A DNA stretch of 37,603 nucleotides from Streptomyces mangrovisoli (GTDB lineage: Bacteria > Actinomycetota > Actinomycetes > Streptomycetales > Streptomycetaceae), in the NCBI RefSeq assembly GCF_000974985.2, contig NZ_LAVA02000126.1:1-37603 (forward strand), given 5' to 3'. The position numbers were made by a program, and so were the translations under genes. Numbering within the stretch: the stretch's first letter is position 1; every line of letters starts with the position of its first letter. The notes beneath the pieces were generated by a model. The model had not been told where the DNA came from and ran no database searches. It was given only the letters and a program-made list of their open reading frames with translations. This document shows, piece by piece, positions 8,624 to 18,299 of the stretch.

Positions 8624-9132
8624 GGCAATTGGTACCTGTTCTGGTATTCGACCCAAGCACGGGCGATCTGGTCGGGGTCGGATACGACGGTGACGCCTTC
8701 CTGGTTCACTCTCTGGCCGAAGAAGGTGAAGTTCATCGAGCCGTGAACGTGGAATCGGTCACTCACTATGCCCTTGTCGTGCAACGTGTTCCGGATGAGC
8801 AGGGTCGGTCGTGGCCCCACGGGGGCGAGGTCGGTGAGGCGTTGTCCTGTGGCGGCGTTGCGCGGTTCGTCACGCATGATCACTCGGACGTCCGAGCCAC
8901 GGCGGGCGAGTTCGATGAGTACTTCCGTCAGCCGGATGGGCCGGGCCGGCAAGGCGGGGAGCACGCTCTTGAACTGTCCGGATGCATTGTCGATGACGAC
9001 AATGTCGGAGATCCACGGGGACAGTACCCACAGGCGACTTGACGGGGCCAGCAGTTCAGCCACCAGGAGGTTCTGCAGCAGATCGTTGAGTTGCCGGGTC
9101 TCTCCGGCCCCGGCGGTGGTGATCCTTCTCAT
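8620..9132 (-). CDS. dpdK: DpdK, phospholipase-D-type nuclease
   Basis: This 170-residue protein has one HKD-type catalytic motif. H118, K120 and D125 are followed by GSMN at 131-134, the classic HxK(x4)D...GSxN signature. A single motif implies that two subunits pair to form the active site, as in Nuc and BfiI-type enzymes. The N-terminal part contains a WVLSPWISD strand typical of the fold. The ATG overlaps the dpdJ stop, and the stop overlaps dpdD. In the Dpd system DpdK is the most obvious candidate for cleaving DNA that lacks the deazapurine mark; it belongs to the genes associated with the restriction phenotype. Confidence 0.88.
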   Translation of the reverse strand: MRRITTAGAGETRQLNDLLQNLLVAELLAPSSRLWVLSPWISDIVVIDNASGQFKSVLPALPARPIRLTEVLIELARRGSDVRVIMRDEPRNAATGQRLTDLAPVGPRPTLLIRNTLHDKGIVSDRFHVHGSMNFTFFGQRVNQEGVTVVSDPDQIARAWVEYQNRYQLP

Positions 9133-12100
9133 GCGGACACCTCGGCAAGTTCGAGGGTGGCCACGACGCTGCCCTCGGAACGGTGGTCGATCTCAACGAC
9201 TCGTGCGAACACTTGGAGGAAGTCTGCTTCGATGGCGCGGATCGACAGATCCACCAGCATGTCTGCCAAGGCGGGTACGTCCTCGGGAGGTGCGATGAGC
9301 TGGGCGGATCCCTGTTGGGACAGGCGTGTGCGCACCAGGTTGTCTGCGTCGGGATCTGTCACGCTGATGAAGTCGTCTGTGGAGGTGAACAGCCCCCGGA
9401 TGAGATCGGGTGCGGCCGGCGGATTGTCGAAGTAGGGGTTCCACGACTGCAGTGCCCCGGCGCGTATGGCCCATCCGCGTGGCCAGAGTGCACTTTGGAT
9501 GGCGTCGATGCGCTGACGGTCGGAGGAGTTCGCGGACAGGTTCAGTCCGGCGTCCAGGTCGTGCCTCTGGCGCATCAGATAAGCCCAGGTACGCGGCGAT
9601 ATTTCAAGTCCCAGGCGTTGTTCTTGGGTCTCCCACTCGTCGATGAGGGTGCGTAGTGCCTGGTCCGTCTGTGCGGTCGATCCGGGGCGGAGCAGGCGGT
9701 TCGCCAGGCTCGAGACGACGGATTGTTCCGCGCCGTGGATGCCTGAGGCGCGCAACTGTGCCCGTATGCGGTCAAGGTTTTTTACCCGGTCTGCCTGTGT
9801 AGCCGAGCCCCGGTATTCAGCAACGAGGTCGAGCCAGTCGCTGCGCTCGCTGGTGTGGCGCACGATCCGCCGCATGTGCGCGTCGACCAGTTCAGTGGTG
9901 GAGGGCTGGACGGCTCTCATGATCAGCCGCAAGAACCGCCGCGGGTCGGGGCGTACACGTGTGGCCAGCGCTTCGATGAAGCCGCCGCCGCCGATCGAGG
10001 CTTCGGTGAGCCAGACCTGGCCGTGCCGCCATGCGCCGTCGAGGGCGTAGCCGGGTTCTATGTCGACGATGATGCCTTCGGGGTCGTGCTCGGGGCAGAT
10101 CTCCCGGGCAGCCCACAGGGCCGCCTGTCCAAGGGTGGCAAGGACGCGCTGGCGCAGCCAGGCTTGGAATTGTGCCGGGTCGGGGTTCCAGACCTGGTCC
10201 GTCAGGTGGTCCAGGCGGGCGATGATGTCCTTGTCGGCGAGGAGTTGACGCAGCCGCTCGCCCACCCGGCCGAGTGTGGCGCTTTCGCTCTCCTCGACGT
10301 CCGAACTGCGGAACATCGCCTTCAGGGTGTCTGTCAACCGGTCGGCGAAGGTTTCCCGCACCGTCTGGTAGGCGTGGGGAAGCGGCGTACCGTCACTCAC
10401 GGCGGACATCAGCAGCATGCATTCGATGGTCTGGTGCAGCCATTCCAGCTGGAACGTGTTCATCTGTTCCAGCAGTTCGGGGTCGTTCGTCAGAAGGTGC
10501 TGGAACCAGGCGCTGCGCAGGGCCGGGTCGAGGTCGCCGGATGGAGCAATCACGTCCGGCACCGTGATGGTCAGGCGCAGGCCGTCGACGTCGTAGGCAG
10601 CCCCTAGACCGACCCGCTCGTCGTCGAGCGAGAACTGTGCTTTGACCCGGGCTTCGCCGCCACGGGTGAAGACCAGACTGGCCTCGCTCTGGACGGCAAG
10701 ACGGCGGACCTCGACATGGGCGTTTTGAGCGTGCAGGAAGAAGCGTGCTTCATCGATGAGGCTGCCGATGGGGTCCGACAGGGGAAGGCGGGCGACCAGG
10801 CCGAGGCCCTTCTCCAGGAACTGGGAACGCCAGACCAGGGCCGCATTGGAAGCATCCTTGAGTTCTGGCGGTGCGAGTTGGAGTTCCACCCTGTCGGGGC
10901 GGACGATGGGGATGAGGGTGGGGACCCCGCCGACCTCGACGGTGGCGGCCTCCTCCCGATGGTGCGCCTGCAGGACAGGGGCGAGATCCATGACGGTCTC
11001 GCGCTGCCCGTAAGGAACGGGGATCCAGTGCCGGTGCTCGAGGTTGCGGGTGGCAAAGCGCCGTGAAACGCGTCCGGGCGCGTATTCGCGCAGCATCTGA
11101 GCCAGGCCCATCGCCTGCAGTTCAGGTTCCTTCTCCCACGACTGTTGCGGGGGGATGACCACGTACCCCTCGGGAAGCGCGAGTTCGCTGAAGAGGTTCT
11201 CGGGGAAGAAGTCGGGTAGCGGATTCCTGCCCATCAAATCCTTGCCCTTGGCGTACGTGTGGTCCTGCGCAACGGCCCACTCGCTGTCCAGTCGTCGGGC
11301 CAGCGTGGGCACGGCTGCCAGGATGAGCGGGCGAGGGGGGTGCCACAGGATCTCGGCGGCCAACTCCTCAGGCACCTGGAGTGCGCCTTCGATCCACAAG
11401 CGGAGGCTGCGCTGGCGGCCGGGGTCGCGCAGTAGTTCACGCAGGATGGTGACGGCTTTCTGCTGGACCTTGCGGTTGTCCGGGTAGTCCGGATCGGCGA
11501 GACCCTTCAAGTCACGCCACAGCTTTGCGTAACGGTAATCCGGCTGCAGTTGTGCTGCCAGCCAGTCGAGCATCGCCAGAGTGGCTTGAATGCGCAGGAC
11601 CGCGCGATTGCGGATGGGAAGCACCAGTTCGGGCAGGACGGGATCGAACAGTGCGTCCCAGGCCTCGTAGGTGGCACGGTCGCGTCCGTAGTCTGAAAGC
11701 ACAACCACGGTGTATGGGCGCATTCGGCGGCTTCGGCCAGCTCGACCCTTGCGCTGCAGGAATGCGGCGACGCCGCGGGGCGCCTTGTGCTGCAGCACAG
11801 CACCGACGTCCGGATCGTCGAAGCCGACCTCGAGCGAGGCAGTGGCGACCACGAGTTGGGAGGCGGTGTTGACTCCCGCGTCTTGCGAGGTGGTCCGGCT
11901 CACGTTGAGGCCTGGGCGGTCGAGTTTGTGGCCCAGTTTCACCGGCAGGTCCCAGACCTGGCCGGCGCGCCGCTGGTCGGTGACGCCGTCTTGTGCGGGA
12001 CGTCGCAGGGATGCCAGGGGGTCTTTGAACTGCTGGGTACGGGGGGCGCGGTAGCGCTGGCCTTCCGCGTCGAGGAGGTAGAAGAAGAGCCGGTTGGTGA

Positions 12101-13610
12101 CGTCGAGGTCGTCGGTGAAGACGAACGCCTTGGTGCCCAGAAGTCCCTGGGATGTGCGCCCTACCGGGTGGTCGAGGACGCGTGGGAGGAGCATTGCTGT
12201 CTGGATGGTGGTGGACAGCACGGAGGCGCCACTGGTCGGGTCGCTGCGCACTGCGACCATGTATTCGGCGCCCTCGTATTCCATCTCGTCTGCGCCCGGT
12301 TCGATGTTGGTGACGAGTCCATCGTCAACGCCCGTCAGATCCGCCATGTGGCGAACGGCGTTCGACAGCGTCGCGGACAGGCCGACGAAGGTGACCGGAC
12401 TGCGCAGCGAGTGGTGCCAGCGCCGCAGGACGAGGGCTGCCTGGGCGCCGGTGGTGCCGCTGTAGGTGTGGATCTCGTCGAGCAGCATCAGGCGGGGCTT
12501 CTTGGCCGCGCCAACACCGAGCAGTTTGCCCAGCGACAGGTCGGACAGACCGCGGTTGAGCATCTCCGTGGTGGTGAACAGCACGTCTGGCGGCCGCTGG
12601 TTCATCCGAAACCGGGTCAGGACCAGCATGGAGTCGTCGAACACGCGCGCGCAGGTGCCGCAGGTCAGACGTTCCGTTCTTTCCCTGGCGTCCTTCTCGG
12701 ACCAAAACAGTGCGCCCCCGCACACAGTGTGTCCGTCACCGGGACAGGTGAAGTGAGGGCACTGAAAGCCTTCGGCCCGTTTCGTCCATGCGGAATAGGA
12801 GGCCGTGAGACTTTTCATGCCGGTTGGGGTGTCCTTGTTGAGCACCCCGATGGTCATGGGCCGGCCGTTGGCCTTCTTCCACAGGTGATCGAGCCGCCGG
12901 GCGTTCGCAAAAGCGGTGTTGAGTTGGTCCTTGAGGAGTTCGTTGCGCGGGTAGACGGCCAGCGCACGCGTCCATGCCGACTCGTCCTGGAGTCCCGTCA
13001 GGTAGGCGAAGGCCGGCAAGTAGAAAGCGAGTGTCTTGCCACTTCCGGTGCCAGCACCCACGACTGTAGCGGTGGTGATATTGGACTGCAGGGCCGTGAA
13101 GATCTGGCGGCTGGCACGAACCTGGAACCCGCTGAGGTCGGCGTGTTTGGGCCCCCGTCGCGTCATGGCATCGATGACCTGGCGGTAGAGGTCGTGGAGC
13201 GCATCGGTGCCGTCGATGACGGCGTGTCTGGACTGATCGCGCCGCGGGTAGGCGCGGGCGCGCCGGGCGTAGCGGAAGTCCGAGACGAGAGCGGCACCTT
13301 GGCGCCAAGCCGTGGGGTCGTTGGAGGGGAAGATCTGGCGCAGTCGGGCCATTAGACGCAGTGTCTCGCCGTTGCGGGTACGCCACCGTGACGGCGAGAC
13401 CGCATCATCGCGGATAATTAGGCCCTTGTCCTCGAGGGCCTCGATTGCCTCCTGGGCGGTGTCGAGTTCGCCGCGCTCCATGAGGACGTCATCGACGTGG
13501 GTGTGTAGTTCGTCGTCGGTGAATCCGCCGTCGACAACGCCCCAGGACAGCAGGGGGTCCTCGTGCTTTTCGAGGACATCGAGGATTTCGCTCTCGGTCT
13601 CAGGAGTCAT
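9129..13610 (-). CDS. dpdJ: DpdJ, large DExH helicase
   Basis: This is a 1493-residue helicase. The ATG at 13610 is chosen because it overlaps the dpdI stop by 4 nt; a 53-residue upstream extension would run inside dpdI. Residues 1-100 look helical and acidic. The core starts with a Q-like FQVRASRQIF and motif I GAGTGSGKT at 185-193. A cysteine-rich insertion (CPHFTCPG...VCGG...CGTC) with the look of a zinc site comes next. Motif II is DEIH near 378, motif III is LSATL, and motif VI is QRKGRAGRSRR near 622. The architecture recalls YprA/MrfA-type helicases. The C-terminal 800 residues are not recognised. It is expected to move on DNA for the restriction arm and act with DpdK. Confidence 0.85.
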   Translation of the reverse strand: MTPETESEILDVLEKHEDPLLSWGVVDGGFTDDELHTHVDDVLMERGELDTAQEAIEALEDKGLIIRDDAVSPSRWRTRNGETLRLMARLRQIFPSNDPTAWRQGAALVSDFRYARRARAYPRRDQSRHAVIDGTDALHDLYRQVIDAMTRRGPKHADLSGFQVRASRQIFTALQSNITTATVVGAGTGSGKTLAFYLPAFAYLTGLQDESAWTRALAVYPRNELLKDQLNTAFANARRLDHLWKKANGRPMTIGVLNKDTPTGMKSLTASYSAWTKRAEGFQCPHFTCPGDGHTVCGGALFWSEKDARERTERLTCGTCARVFDDSMLVLTRFRMNQRPPDVLFTTTEMLNRGLSDLSLGKLLGVGAAKKPRLMLLDEIHTYSGTTGAQAALVLRRWHHSLRSPVTFVGLSATLSNAVRHMADLTGVDDGLVTNIEPGADEMEYEGAEYMVAVRSDPTSGASVLSTTIQTAMLLPRVLDHPVGRTSQGLLGTKAFVFTDDLDVTNRLFFYLLDAEGQRYRAPRTQQFKDPLASLRRPAQDGVTDQRRAGQVWDLPVKLGHKLDRPGLNVSRTTSQDAGVNTASQLVVATASLEVGFDDPDVGAVLQHKAPRGVAAFLQRKGRAGRSRRMRPYTVVVLSDYGRDRATYEAWDALFDPVLPELVLPIRNRAVLRIQATLAMLDWLAAQLQPDYRYAKLWRDLKGLADPDYPDNRKVQQKAVTILRELLRDPGRQRSLRLWIEGALQVPEELAAEILWHPPRPLILAAVPTLARRLDSEWAVAQDHTYAKGKDLMGRNPLPDFFPENLFSELALPEGYVVIPPQQSWEKEPELQAMGLAQMLREYAPGRVSRRFATRNLEHRHWIPVPYGQRETVMDLAPVLQAHHREEAATVEVGGVPTLIPIVRPDRVELQLAPPELKDASNAALVWRSQFLEKGLGLVARLPLSDPIGSLIDEARFFLHAQNAHVEVRRLAVQSEASLVFTRGGEARVKAQFSLDDERVGLGAAYDVDGLRLTITVPDVIAPSGDLDPALRSAWFQHLLTNDPELLEQMNTFQLEWLHQTIECMLLMSAVSDGTPLPHAYQTVRETFADRLTDTLKAMFRSSDVEESESATLGRVGERLRQLLADKDIIARLDHLTDQVWNPDPAQFQAWLRQRVLATLGQAALWAAREICPEHDPEGIIVDIEPGYALDGAWRHGQVWLTEASIGGGGFIEALATRVRPDPRRFLRLIMRAVQPSTTELVDAHMRRIVRHTSERSDWLDLVAEYRGSATQADRVKNLDRIRAQLRASGIHGAEQSVVSSLANRLLRPGSTAQTDQALRTLIDEWETQEQRLGLEISPRTWAYLMRQRHDLDAGLNLSANSSDRQRIDAIQSALWPRGWAIRAGALQSWNPYFDNPPAAPDLIRGLFTSTDDFISVTDPDADNLVRTRLSQQGSAQLIAPPEDVPALADMLVDLSIRAIEADFLQVFARVVEIDHRSEGSVVATLELAEVSA

Positions 13611-14317
13611 CGCAGCCTCACGCGGAAGCGGTCCAGGATCCCCAGTCTCGACAGCCCGGCAAGGACCTCGGGGGTGAAGGAGTTCAACGGCGTCCCGTTC
13701 GTTTCCTGGGCGCCCCTGATCACTCGGGCGAGGGCCGGGTCGACGAGTGCGGTGATCTGCTTGCCGCATGCCCGGAGGCTCTCCAGCGCCGCGGCCAGCC
13801 TTGCGACGTCGCCCGCTTCGGGGACGGCGCGATTGTTCAGGACATTGAGCACGCCATGCGCCTTCTCGATCTCGTTACGGATCTCTTCCACGTCGATCCC
13901 GCTCTTGCTCAGCGTAGCGACGAGATCCTCATTGATCACTGGTACTTCACGGTTGCGTTCAGCGGTCCATGCCTGCTCGACGGACCCGCGGAGGCCCTTG
14001 ACGAAACCGTCGGCTGCCTTGACCTGCGCCTTCAGCGCTTGCGGTGGGGTATCGGCGTCCTGGCTGGGGAGGGTTTCGGCGAGCACGTGCAGATCTGCGG
14101 CCAGTTGGGCGGCCTGCGGAGCGAAGTCGGCGTCGAAAGGGGCGTGGGATGCGCGCAGTTCGACCACTCCTCGGCTGAGTCGCTGGATCGTCTCGATGAG
14201 CGTCTCGACGCTTTCGGCTTGCCCGGCCAACTCGCCGGTGCGGCGGTTGATCTTGTCCTGGTCGTGGGCAGCGGCCGCGGCTACACGCAGGCGCTGGACT
14301 TGTTCGATGAGCGTCAT
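13607..14317 (-). CDS. dpdI: DpdI-like coiled-coil protein
   Basis: This 236-residue protein is almost entirely helical and charged, with heptad-like stretches (for example around residues 5-45 and 95-150). It has no enzymatic motif I can see. Both ends are joined to neighbours by ATGA overlaps, to dpdH upstream and dpdJ downstream, so it is made in step with the ATPase and helicase. The call is by position in the conserved H-I-J order and by size. A structural or adaptor role between DpdH and DpdJ is inference. Salmonella work places dpdI among the genes affecting the restriction-like phenotype. Confidence 0.65.
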   Translation of the reverse strand: MTLIEQVQRLRVAAAAAHDQDKINRRTGELAGQAESVETLIETIQRLSRGVVELRASHAPFDADFAPQAAQLAADLHVLAETLPSQDADTPPQALKAQVKAADGFVKGLRGSVEQAWTAERNREVPVINEDLVATLSKSGIDVEEIRNEIEKAHGVLNVLNNRAVPEAGDVARLAAALESLRACGKQITALVDPALARVIRGAQETNGTPLNSFTPEVLAGLSRLGILDRFRVRLR

Positions 14318-17300
14318 GCGCCCCCCTCGTCTCCGGCCATGTCCATGACCTCACGGCTCAAGGTCTCCAGCCCGGCCACGAGCCGCTGGAGGGTCTCGTC
14401 GTACTCGCGTTGGACTTCCGAGGCGGGTCCGGCCTGGAGCTTTTGCTCCAGTACCTTTACGGCTTGCAGCGCAGGTTCGAGCCAGGTTCGGATGCGCAGG
14501 GCCGGCCTTTCGTCCAGGTTCATCAGGCGCAGGCGCTGATCGGAGGTGAGGGTGGGCCAGGCGTCGAGCCCCTCAGTCAGGTCTGTCACCTTCTTCAGAT
14601 CACTGGGTTTCACCGATTTCGCTGCGTCGCGAAGGGCGGGCAGGTTGATCGAGTTGGCTGACTGGCCGAGCGCTGCCAGGTCGGAGAGCAGAGTGTTGAG
14701 GGCCTGGGCCACCTGGGCGACGTCACCGCCGAGATCGCTCACATCGGGCACCAGGCGGCGGCTTTCGTCGAACATCGGATCCAGCATGGTGGTTCGCTTC
14801 TGAATGTCGTCCGCCGCTTTTCTGATCGGCTCGGGGACGTGCTCAGGCCAGGGCGCCTCCGCTGCGTCGTCGCGCATCGCGCGTTCAAGGCGGGGCAGAT
14901 CGATGGCCAGCGGCTTGCCAGCGCCCTGGCGGTAGGACGTCAAGCGGAGCAGTCGCTGCTGAAGGAGGCTTCGCTCCGCTGCCGGGTCGACGAAGCGGTC
15001 CTGCAGTTGTCGCATGTGAGGCCGCACGGGATCAGCCAGCTTCGGTGGGCTGGCGAAGAGCGCCTTAACCCGGCTGAGCCTGTCGCTCTTGTACGAGTCT
15101 GTGATCCCCAGGGCCTTACTGACGGACAGAAGTGCGTGCGCGAGCCGGCCCAGTTCGGCGTCGTCGTCTTCCGAAGGAAGGAGGACTGCGGACACGCTGT
15201 CCGCCCATTCCTGGGCCCTGTTCACGCACAGGCTTTGCAGCGCGTCTCCTTGCGGTACGTCCTCCCAGGACCCTCTTGCGTTCACCCAGGCGAGGGCGCG
15301 CAGAACGCGAACGTCCTCCACATTGCGGTGGTCGATCGAGATCAGCGCAGTTTGCAGGGCACTGCCGTCCAGTGTGATCGAGGTGGCGGCATCAAAGCTC
15401 GGCTTGAATTCTGCCTTTCCCTTGGTCCAGTCTCCGCTGTCACCTCCGAATCCGTCCTCGAGTCCCAGACAGCCGATGACGGCGGTGTGCACGATCTTCC
15501 GGAGATCGTTGCGGTGACTCTGCACGAGTTGGCCGGTCTTGTGCCAATCGTCGACCGCCTGGACCAGAGTCGGCTTCGAAGCCGCCGGGGACGGAAGCAC
15601 GGATGGCGGCGACGGCGGGTCCACCACTACGGGTGTCTGCGTACCGTGCACGGGCCGCGCAGGCTCTGGCGCTGACGGCTGGTGCGGGAAGGTCTGCTGC
15701 TCGGTGACGAGGTCAGGCAGGGATGGGATGGCGAATGCTTCGTGGATCGTCGGATGCAGGTTCTGCGGTCCGTGGCCTGGTCCCCAGAAACGCACCATCC
15801 GCACGCGGCGCTCGGAGAGTTCGGGGTCACCTGGCGTGCGCAGCCGGACCTGGTCCTCGACGTTGTCGAGGATGTCCAGTGCTCCGGTGCGGAAGTCGCT
15901 CTCGAATCCGGAGCTGGGAAACCGGCCCTCGTCGAGTTCGGTCTGGTCACGGTGGAGGACGGGGCGCAGGACGCGGGTCAGCACGTCGCGCGCGATGAAG
16001 GTATCGCCCTTGGACTGGCTGCGGATGGCCCGGTCAAGTGCTGTCCTGCTGAATGGGTACAGGCCGACGCCTTCAACCTCCCCGAACGCTTGGTGGCACT
16101 TCTCCTGGACGGGGCATTGCAGACAGTGGTTTGGCTCCGGGCCTTCGTGCGTGCGGTGCTTGTCGATCTCCTGGGAGCCGACGCGTACGGCGTTGAGGTA
16201 CCGGGCGGCGAACCGTGCGGGGTCGAACGGGGCTGTCTTGTCCGCGGGAAGTTCGAGATCGAAGACCTTGTAGGTCCGTGTGTACACCGTCTCCGGCATC
16301 TGGTTGACGAAGTAACCAGTGGTGACGGCCATGACGACACGCATCGGGCACAGGGCGAGCGTCTCGGTGGGCAGCAGGGTGATGGCGTCGATGAGGCCGC
16401 CCTGGATGCCTTGGAAGATCGAGAAATCCTCGATCAGGAGGAGGAGTTCCAGGCCTTGCCTGTGCAGGTCGAGGCGCAGTTCGACGAGGAGTTGCTTAAG
16501 GTCGTCTCCCCCGATCCCGAACACCTCGCTGACCGCCGGCCCGAGTTGCTCGTTGAGCATCTTCGCTGCCAGGTCCCGCAAGGGGGCGTCGCTGGCAAGT
16601 GCGCTGGCGACGCTGGCGGCGTCGACGCCGGCCTTGCTGACATCGTCGACCGAGAGGTCCAGGTCTGCCGCGGAGAAACCGAACGCGTCCTCCTTGTCCT
16701 CCGAACCCTTGCCGGAGAGCTTTTCCCGGACCAGACGCGCGATGGGACCGTTGTCGGCGAGCAACCGCCTGCGGAAGACGGGGTCGCTCAGCAGCGCAGG
16801 AAGGCCCTCTGCGGAGGCGAGGAAGGCGCGGAGATCGTTCTCCTCGGGCGTGCCGTCCTTGTCTGCCCCGCGGGTCTCGACCAGGACAGCCAACTCGTTG
16901 CGCAGGCGCAGTTGTGCTGTGGTTTCGTCCGCGGCAGCGTCCGAAGCAGCGGCGACCTTGGCGCGCAACTCGGCGGCGCGTTCGCTGGTGGCGTGCTCCA
17001 GGATGAGTTCGAGGATCCCGCGCAGCGACATGCGGTGTTTGGGGACAAAGATCAGCCGGGTCGCGTTGTTGGGCTTCAAGTTGATGCGAAGCCAGCGGAT
17101 CAGGTGCGACTTGCCCGTGCCCGATTTCCCGAGGATGGGGATGATGGGCTGGTCCGCCGGCAGTTCCTCGACGACGCGTTGCAGGCTGTGTTCGTCGACG
17201 ATGGTGCCGCCGACAGCGCTGTCTACCCGGTCGCGCAGGAGGATCGGGATCGAAGTGTGCGTGGCGAGGAATACTCCGTTGGAGGTGCTCTCCGCCTCGA

Positions 17301-17367
17301 CCGGAATGATGGCCGGGGCCTCATCGGCCTCCCAGCATGCAGCAGGAAGAGTGCCCCGCCAGGTCAT
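14314..17367 (-). CDS. dpdH: DpdH, P-loop ATPase
   Basis: This is a 1017-residue ATPase. The ATG at 17367 overlaps the dpdG stop; the frame is open further upstream, but only as a shadow of dpdG. Walker A GKSGTGKS lies at 80-87 and a Walker B-like LLLLIED near 305-315. A cysteine cluster, CLQCPVQEKC, lies near residue 420 and may bind zinc. The second half is a long helical region that includes a proline-rich linker (PVVVDPPSPPSVLPSP). The fold suggests a STAND/AAA-like ATPase acting as sensor or switch for the helicase-nuclease genes next to it. The name follows the conserved order and size. Its biochemical role has not been defined. Confidence 0.78.
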   Translation of the reverse strand: MTWRGTLPAACWEADEAPAIIPVEAESTSNGVFLATHTSIPILLRDRVDSAVGGTIVDEHSLQRVVEELPADQPIIPILGKSGTGKSHLIRWLRINLKPNNATRLIFVPKHRMSLRGILELILEHATSERAAELRAKVAAASDAAADETTAQLRLRNELAVLVETRGADKDGTPEENDLRAFLASAEGLPALLSDPVFRRRLLADNGPIARLVREKLSGKGSEDKEDAFGFSAADLDLSVDDVSKAGVDAASVASALASDAPLRDLAAKMLNEQLGPAVSEVFGIGGDDLKQLLVELRLDLHRQGLELLLLIEDFSIFQGIQGGLIDAITLLPTETLALCPMRVVMAVTTGYFVNQMPETVYTRTYKVFDLELPADKTAPFDPARFAARYLNAVRVGSQEIDKHRTHEGPEPNHCLQCPVQEKCHQAFGEVEGVGLYPFSRTALDRAIRSQSKGDTFIARDVLTRVLRPVLHRDQTELDEGRFPSSGFESDFRTGALDILDNVEDQVRLRTPGDPELSERRVRMVRFWGPGHGPQNLHPTIHEAFAIPSLPDLVTEQQTFPHQPSAPEPARPVHGTQTPVVVDPPSPPSVLPSPAASKPTLVQAVDDWHKTGQLVQSHRNDLRKIVHTAVIGCLGLEDGFGGDSGDWTKGKAEFKPSFDAATSITLDGSALQTALISIDHRNVEDVRVLRALAWVNARGSWEDVPQGDALQSLCVNRAQEWADSVSAVLLPSEDDDAELGRLAHALLSVSKALGITDSYKSDRLSRVKALFASPPKLADPVRPHMRQLQDRFVDPAAERSLLQQRLLRLTSYRQGAGKPLAIDLPRLERAMRDDAAEAPWPEHVPEPIRKAADDIQKRTTMLDPMFDESRRLVPDVSDLGGDVAQVAQALNTLLSDLAALGQSANSINLPALRDAAKSVKPSDLKKVTDLTEGLDAWPTLTSDQRLRLMNLDERPALRIRTWLEPALQAVKVLEQKLQAGPASEVQREYDETLQRLVAGLETLSREVMDMAGDEGGA

Positions 17368-18299
17368 CGCTTTCCTCCTCGAACCAGGGTGACGTGCGTT
17401 TGGCGTTGGCTGTCGAATCGCGACAGCCGGATGCCGTTGGCGTCGGGCAGGGTGTCGAGGACAAGGCGGCCACGGTCCTGCAGGATGCGCAGTGCCTGGC
17501 CGACCGAACTGTCGGCGCAGTCTTGCGCGATGCCCGGGTCGGGGTCTCCGCCGGGCAGGTACGCCACGAGAGAGGCACGGACGAGGCCGCCGTGCAGCAC
17601 AGGCAGTTTGGCCGTCAACTGCCCCAGGAACTCGCGGATGGGCATCTGTCCGGCAGGCAGTTCGTCCAAGACGTCGTTGATCGCCACGGCGGGGAGGGGT
17701 ACAAGTCCCGATCTGGCCTGCACAAGCGAGGGTGCCGCGAGGCCAAGTGCCTGTCCCCATCGGGCGCTGGGACCCCAGCGGGTGTCGTTGGTGATGGCCC
17801 AGGTTTCATTGTCAGGGTCCGGGAACTGTGCGTGCTGGAGGGCTTGAGCGCCGCTGGTCCACGACATGGGACGCCCGAGCGCGTCCTGCGCGAGGAACCA
17901 CGACATCGCTCTGAGCAGATCGCGTCCCCCGCCGGTGAGACTCTCTCCCGGGCCCGTCTGCCACGGGTCTCCGTCTCGGTCCAGATCGAGGGCATGCCTT
18001 TGGAGCGCGCGGCGGAACGCCTTCGGCGACAGGGTGTCCCCCGTGGCAGCGACGGTGTCGCTCACCGTGATCACGCCGTCGGTGTCGCTGCAGAGCATCC
18101 CGATCGCCCGGAAGGTCGACAGGGTGTCCGCGACGCCTTCAGCAGAGGAGCTGGCTTCGTTCAGGCCTGGCGGTCTGAACGCCTCGATCAACTCTGCCTC
18201 GGTCCAGGCCCGTCGAGATCCGGTTCGGGATCCAGTGAGGAAGTTGATGACGGAGCGGCCCAGGGCCGGAAGGCTTCGCGGTGGGTTCAGAACAGCCAT
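17364..18299 (-). CDS. dpdG: DpdG-like protein
   Basis: This 311-residue protein is of unknown biochemical function. The first 80 residues (WTEAELIEAF, then FRAIGMLCSD, then GVITVSD) have the helix-helix-wing rhythm of a winged-helix domain, so DNA or protein binding is possible. The last 30 residues (RQTHVTLVRGGKR) look like a second wing. The start codon shares one base with the dpdF stop (TGATG), and the stop overlaps dpdH. It is assigned to DpdG by its place between the RecQ-like DpdF and the ATPase DpdH. Confidence 0.68.
   Translation of the reverse strand: MAVLNPPRSLPALGRSVINFLTGSRTGSRRAWTEAELIEAFRPPGLNEASSSAEGVADTLSTFRAIGMLCSDTDGVITVSDTVAATGDTLSPKAFRRALQRHALDLDRDGDPWQTGPGESLTGGGRDLLRAMSWFLAQDALGRPMSWTSGAQALQHAQFPDPDNETWAITNDTRWGPSARWGQALGLAAPSLVQARSGLVPLPAVAINDVLDELPAGQMPIREFLGQLTAKLPVLHGGLVRASLVAYLPGGDPDPGIAQDCADSSVGQALRILQDRGRLVLDTLPDANGIRLSRFDSQRQTHVTLVRGGKR

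Noticed and set aside
11787..13355. 522-codon open frame antisense to dpdJ
   Set aside because: It is glycine/valine-rich with no motif and lies fully opposite a helicase with intact motifs.
13611..13769. Upstream extension of dpdJ
   Set aside because: It would overlap dpdI by 160 bp; the ATG at 13610 fits the ATGA coupling of the operon.
17368..17760. Upstream extension of dpdH
   Set aside because: It runs inside dpdG and is low-complexity; the ATG at 17367 overlaps the dpdG stop as in the other junctions.
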